From Collinsella aerofaciens (GTDB lineage Bacteria; Actinomycetota; Coriobacteriia; Coriobacteriales; Coriobacteriaceae), in the NCBI GenBank assembly GCA_014846205.1, contig RKAY01000095.1:1-9109 (forward strand): a stretch of DNA of 9,109 nucleotides, in the 5' to 3' direction. Within the stretch, counting starts at the first letter, position 1; every line of letters begins with the position of its first letter. The position numbers were made by a program, and so were the translations under genes. Shown here piece by piece: positions 7,478 to 9,109 of the stretch. The notes beneath the pieces are model-generated. The model saw nothing but the letters and a program-made list of their open reading frames with translations. It did no database searches and was not told the origin of the DNA.

Positions 7478-7798
7478 ATGGCTGACATTAAGCAGATTAC
7501 CCCCGAGAACTTCGATTCCGTCGTTAGCGACAACCTTCCCGTACTGGTTGATTTTTGGGCGCCCTGGTGCGGGCCCTGCCGATCGCTCTCGCCCATCGTG
7601 GACGAGGTGGCCGACGAGCTGGCCGGCAAGCTTGCCGTTGCCAAGTGCAACGTCGATGACAATCAGGACCTGGCCATGAAGTTTGGCGTCATGAGCATCC
7701 CCACGCTGGTTGTCTTTAAGAACGGTGAGGAGGTCGACCGCTCGGTCGGCGCGCTGCCCAAGGCAAGGCTGCAGGCACTGCTGGAGAAGCATCTGTAA
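7478..7798 (+). CDS. trxA: Thioredoxin
   Basis: This is a 106-residue cytosolic disulfide reductase that keeps protein thiols reduced and is itself recharged by thioredoxin reductase. It has the canonical WCGPC active site (C31, C34) after VLVDFWAPW, the buried D25, and the cis-proline P75 in SIPT. The C-terminal VFKNGEEVDRSVGALPKARL segment is typical. There is no signal peptide or extra domain, and the length is normal. The ATG at 7478 has a perfect GGAGG (7468-7472) five bases upstream. The gene is monocistronic: it diverges from the glycosylase-like gene and is followed by a terminator. One extra cysteine (C57) is present. No reductase gene is adjacent, so the gene symbol follows family usage. 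Confidence 0.95.
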   Translation: MADIKQITPENFDSVVSDNLPVLVDFWAPWCGPCRSLSPIVDEVADELAGKLAVAKCNVDDNQDLAMKFGVMSIPTLVVFKNGEEVDRSVGALPKARLQALLEKHL

Positions 7799-7919
7799 TA
7801 CGCTGGTTACATTTTGGCGTCCTGCCGCCGTCCATGAGCGCTTTTGCACCGCTCGCCGGACTTCTGGATGCACCGCGTGCGACCACGGATAGTATGGTAG
7901 ATACAAACAGCCCCCAGTG

Positions 7920-7956
7920 AACGGGTGCGGGTCAGACGGACTCGCACCCGTTTTCT
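7920..7956 (+). terminator. Rho-independent terminator downstream of thioredoxin
   Basis: Arms 7920-7933 and 7939-7952 form a 14-bp stem with one G-T pair and a five-base loop, followed by TTCTT. ACGGGTGCG / CGCACCCGT is the core. It lies about 120 bases after the thioredoxin stop, leaving a long untranslated 3' end, or possibly a separate short transcript. Confidence 0.8.
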
Positions 7957-7966
7957 TATGCGGTAG

Positions 7967-7990
7967 CGCCCCGCACGGGCGTAGTAGAAT
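7967..7990 (+). promoter_or_regulatory. Candidate promoter of the small gene-nikR-hypF cluster
   Basis: TAGAAT (7985-7990, five of six -10 bases) lies about 40 bp before the ATG at 8030. No clear -35 box is seen. Directly upstream, CGCCC (7967-7971) and GGGCG (7977-7981) form a small palindrome where a regulator could contact the promoter. It does not resemble the E. coli NikR operator, GTATGA with its distant inverted copy. Confidence 0.35.
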
Positions 7991-8029
7991 CTGAACCACT
8001 GGATTGCCCCGAGCATAAGGAGATTTCCC

Positions 8030-8278
8030 ATGCATGACGTCGGAATGAACATGAGCCAGCTTGCCATGAGCGTCAAGCAGGTCGATGACACCATCGAGCT
8101 TGCCCACGAGTGGAGCCATCAGCTGCTGCATGCGACCGAGAATTTTGACATGGAGCGCATTGGCGCCAAGCTCGAAGCTGCCATGGCCGCACTGCACGAG
8201 GCGCATGACGCGCTCGAGGGCTACGAGGAAGCCATCGAGGCTGACCACAACTCCGTCGGCTCCGTAAAGCTGGTGTAG
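8030..8278 (+). CDS. Small His-rich helical protein upstream of nikR
   Basis: I do not recognise this 82-residue protein. It is acidic and almost wholly helical in character: VKQVDDTIELAHEWSHQLLHATENF is followed by a long amphipathic stretch rich in A, E, L and H, roughly 40-75, that could form a coiled coil. Histidines occur at 2, 27, 31, 35, 56, 60 and 73, and methionines at 1, 6 and 8, so metal binding is possible but unproven. It has no cysteine, signal peptide or membrane segment. The ATG at 8030 follows AAGGAG (8017-8022), a strong ribosome site. Its stop codon is one base away from the nikR GTG, so nikR translation probably depends on it. That coupling and the nickel context suggest, but do not show, a role in nickel or hydrogenase handling. 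Confidence 0.8.
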   Translation: MHDVGMNMSQLAMSVKQVDDTIELAHEWSHQLLHATENFDMERIGAKLEAAMAALHEAHDALEGYEEAIEADHNSVGSVKLV

Positions 8279-8279
8279 G

Positions 8280-8789
8280 GTGTCCGAACACGAACACGAG
8301 CACGGCTGCGGGCACGACCACCGCAACGACACGGGCGACGAGGCGAGCTGCCGTTGCGGCGGCGGCTCCGAGCTGGTCCGTTTTTCGGTCACCGCGCCCG
8401 ATGACCTACTGCGCCGCTTTGACGAGCAGATCGCACGCCGCGGTGACGTGGCCAACCGCTCCGAGGCAGTGCGCGATTTGATTCGCGCCTCGATCGCCAA
8501 AGAGCAGATGCGCACGCCCGATGAGCACGTTATCGGGTCGCTCACCATGATCTATGACCATCACACCGGCGATCTGACGCGCCGCCTGGACGAGGTGCAG
8601 CACGACTACACCGACGAGATCGTATCGACCATGCACGTGCATCTTGATCACCACAACTGTCTGGAGATCCTGGCACTCAAGGGTCGCGGCGAGCGCGTCT
8701 ACGAACTGGCCGATCGCCTGCTGGGCCTGCGCGGCGTTAAGCACGGCGAGCTCACCTGCGCCGCCACCAGGCAAAGTCTGGGGCTATAG
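8280..8789 (+). CDS. nikR: Nickel-responsive regulator NikR with N-terminal His/Cys-rich extension
   Basis: NikR is a tetrameric repressor that binds DNA when loaded with Ni(II), controlling nickel uptake and sometimes nickel enzymes. Residues 32-75 form the ribbon-helix-helix DNA-binding part (LVRFSVTAPDDLLRRFDEQ, then NRSEAVRDLIR). The C-terminal ACT-like domain carries the square-planar nickel site: H108, H119, H121 and C127 repeat the 11, 2, 6 spacing of E. coli H76, H87, H89 and C95. Usual length is 130-150 residues; this has 169, because residues 1-29 form an extra tail with HEHEHGCGHDH (4-14) and CRC (24-26). The GTG at 8280 is the first start after an in-frame stop (8265-8267) and the only plausible start before the RHH domain. 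Its own ribosome site is weak, and coupling to the preceding gene is likely. Confidence 0.94.
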   Translation: MSEHEHEHGCGHDHRNDTGDEASCRCGGGSELVRFSVTAPDDLLRRFDEQIARRGDVANRSEAVRDLIRASIAKEQMRTPDEHVIGSLTMIYDHHTGDLTRRLDEVQHDYTDEIVSTMHVHLDHHNCLEILALKGRGERVYELADRLLGLRGVKHGELTCAATRQSLGL

Positions 8790-8807
8790 CGGGATTTCCC
8801 GCAGCGC

Positions 8808-8888
8808 ACCTGCCAAAAAGGGACAGGTTTGTTTTGGCAGGTTTAGAAGTTTTACCTACCAGAATAAACCTGTCCCTTTTTGGTCGGT
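8808..8888. repeat. Compound palindrome between nikR and hypF
   Basis: Outer arms 8813-8830 and 8866-8883 pair perfectly over 18 bases (AAAAAGGGACAGGTTT with its complement inside them), and weaker pairing continues inward almost to an 11-base centre. Each half is itself an inverted repeat: ACCTGCCAAAA (8808-8818) with TTTTGGCAGGT (8832-8842) on the left, and a degenerate ACCTACCAGAA with TTTTTGGTCGGT on the right. The whole is symmetric about 8848. It can fold as one long hairpin or as two side-by-side hairpins. The right side ends CCCTTTTT, so it might also terminate transcription before hypF. It resembles REP elements mobilised by RAYT-type transposases. Confidence 0.8.
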
Positions 8889-8906
8889 TTTGATGAGGGG
8901 TGTCGC

Positions 8907-9109
8907 ATGCGGCATGTGCATATTCATGTGACGGGCATTGTGCAGGGCGTTGGCATGCGACCGTTTGTGTATCGCGAGGCCATGGCGCATGGCATTTGCG
9001 GCTGGGTGCTCAATGCGGGCGACGGCGTGCACATCGAGGCGCATGCTCCGGCCGATGCGCTCGATGCTTTTGTGCAGAGAAACGCGGGGAAGCTCGGGGG
9101 CATTGTGCT
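8907..9109 (+). CDS. hypF: Carbamoyltransferase HypF, N-terminal fragment (3' end outside window)
   Basis: HypF transfers the carbamoyl group of carbamoyl phosphate to HypE, where it is dehydrated to the cyanide ligand of the [NiFe]-hydrogenase active site. The 67 codons present cover most of the N-terminal acylphosphatase domain: GIVQGVGMRPFVYR (10-23), with catalytic arginine R18, then GWVLNAGDGVHIEA. The RPFVYR form is typical of HypF rather than of free acylphosphatases, which usually have RYF or RWF. The zinc-finger, YrdC-like and Kae1-like domains would follow outside the window. The ATG at 8907 has AGGGG six bases upstream. It sits 117 bp after nikR, with a compound palindrome between them, so it may or may not share the nikR transcript. 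Confidence 0.87.
   Translation, partial: MRHVHIHVTGIVQGVGMRPFVYREAMAHGICGWVLNAGDGVHIEAHAPADALDAFVQRNAGKLGGIV

Noticed and set aside
7891..7956. Possible small RNA ending at the terminator after thioredoxin
   Set aside because: A -10-like TATGGT and the terminator are present, but no -35 box or conserved structure is visible; a long thioredoxin 3' end explains it as well.
7202..8548. 448-codon minus-strand open frame
   Set aside because: It runs across the thioredoxin gene, its terminator, the small gene and much of nikR on the opposite strand; the real genes explain the sequence better.

Overview
The window looks like chromosome of a high-GC, anaerobic actinobacterium of the Coriobacteriia, with Collinsella or a close relative as my best guess. 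This rests on GC-rich coding with strong Shine-Dalgarno sites, a Gram-positive-type DnaK, a clostridial-type 8Fe ferredoxin, nickel/hydrogenase maturation genes, and intergenic GGGACAGGTTT-type palindromes that I remember from Coriobacteriia genomes. No marker gene fixes the genus, so the assignment is inference.

Layout: (1) 1-1610, minus: dnaK, cut by the left edge. (2) 1611-2267: a 657-bp intergenic stretch with the dnaK promoter region, a 62-bp tandem palindromic repeat ending in a terminator-like hairpin, a second small hairpin with a T-run, and a candidate ferredoxin promoter. (3) 2268-2453, plus: a 61-residue 2[4Fe-4S] ferredoxin with a strong terminator. (4) 2657-6523, minus: the de novo NAD operon nadA-nadB-nadC-niaR. 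NadA and NadB make quinolinate from aspartate, NadC turns it into nicotinate mononucleotide, and the last gene encodes the niacin-responsive repressor. A near-perfect 44-bp palindrome lies on the promoter in front of nadA and is the obvious candidate NiaR operator. (5) 6766-7341, minus: a protein resembling a uracil-DNA glycosylase that has lost its catalytic motifs. (6) 7478-7798, plus: thioredoxin, divergent from the previous gene and followed by a terminator. (7) 8030-9109, plus: a small His-rich helical protein, a NikR nickel regulator with an unusual N-terminal His/Cys-rich tail, a compound palindrome, and the start of hypF ([NiFe]-hydrogenase maturation), cut by the right edge.

The genes fall into two coherent themes: NAD synthesis under niacin control, and nickel sensing next to hydrogenase maturation. 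Fe-S proteins (NadA, ferredoxin) and thioredoxin fit anaerobic redox metabolism. I see no CRISPR array, tRNA, rRNA, transposase or phage gene. The least ordinary items are the metal-binding tail on NikR with its coupled small upstream gene, the glycosylase-like protein without its active-site motifs, the nadA operator, and three families of intergenic palindromes.
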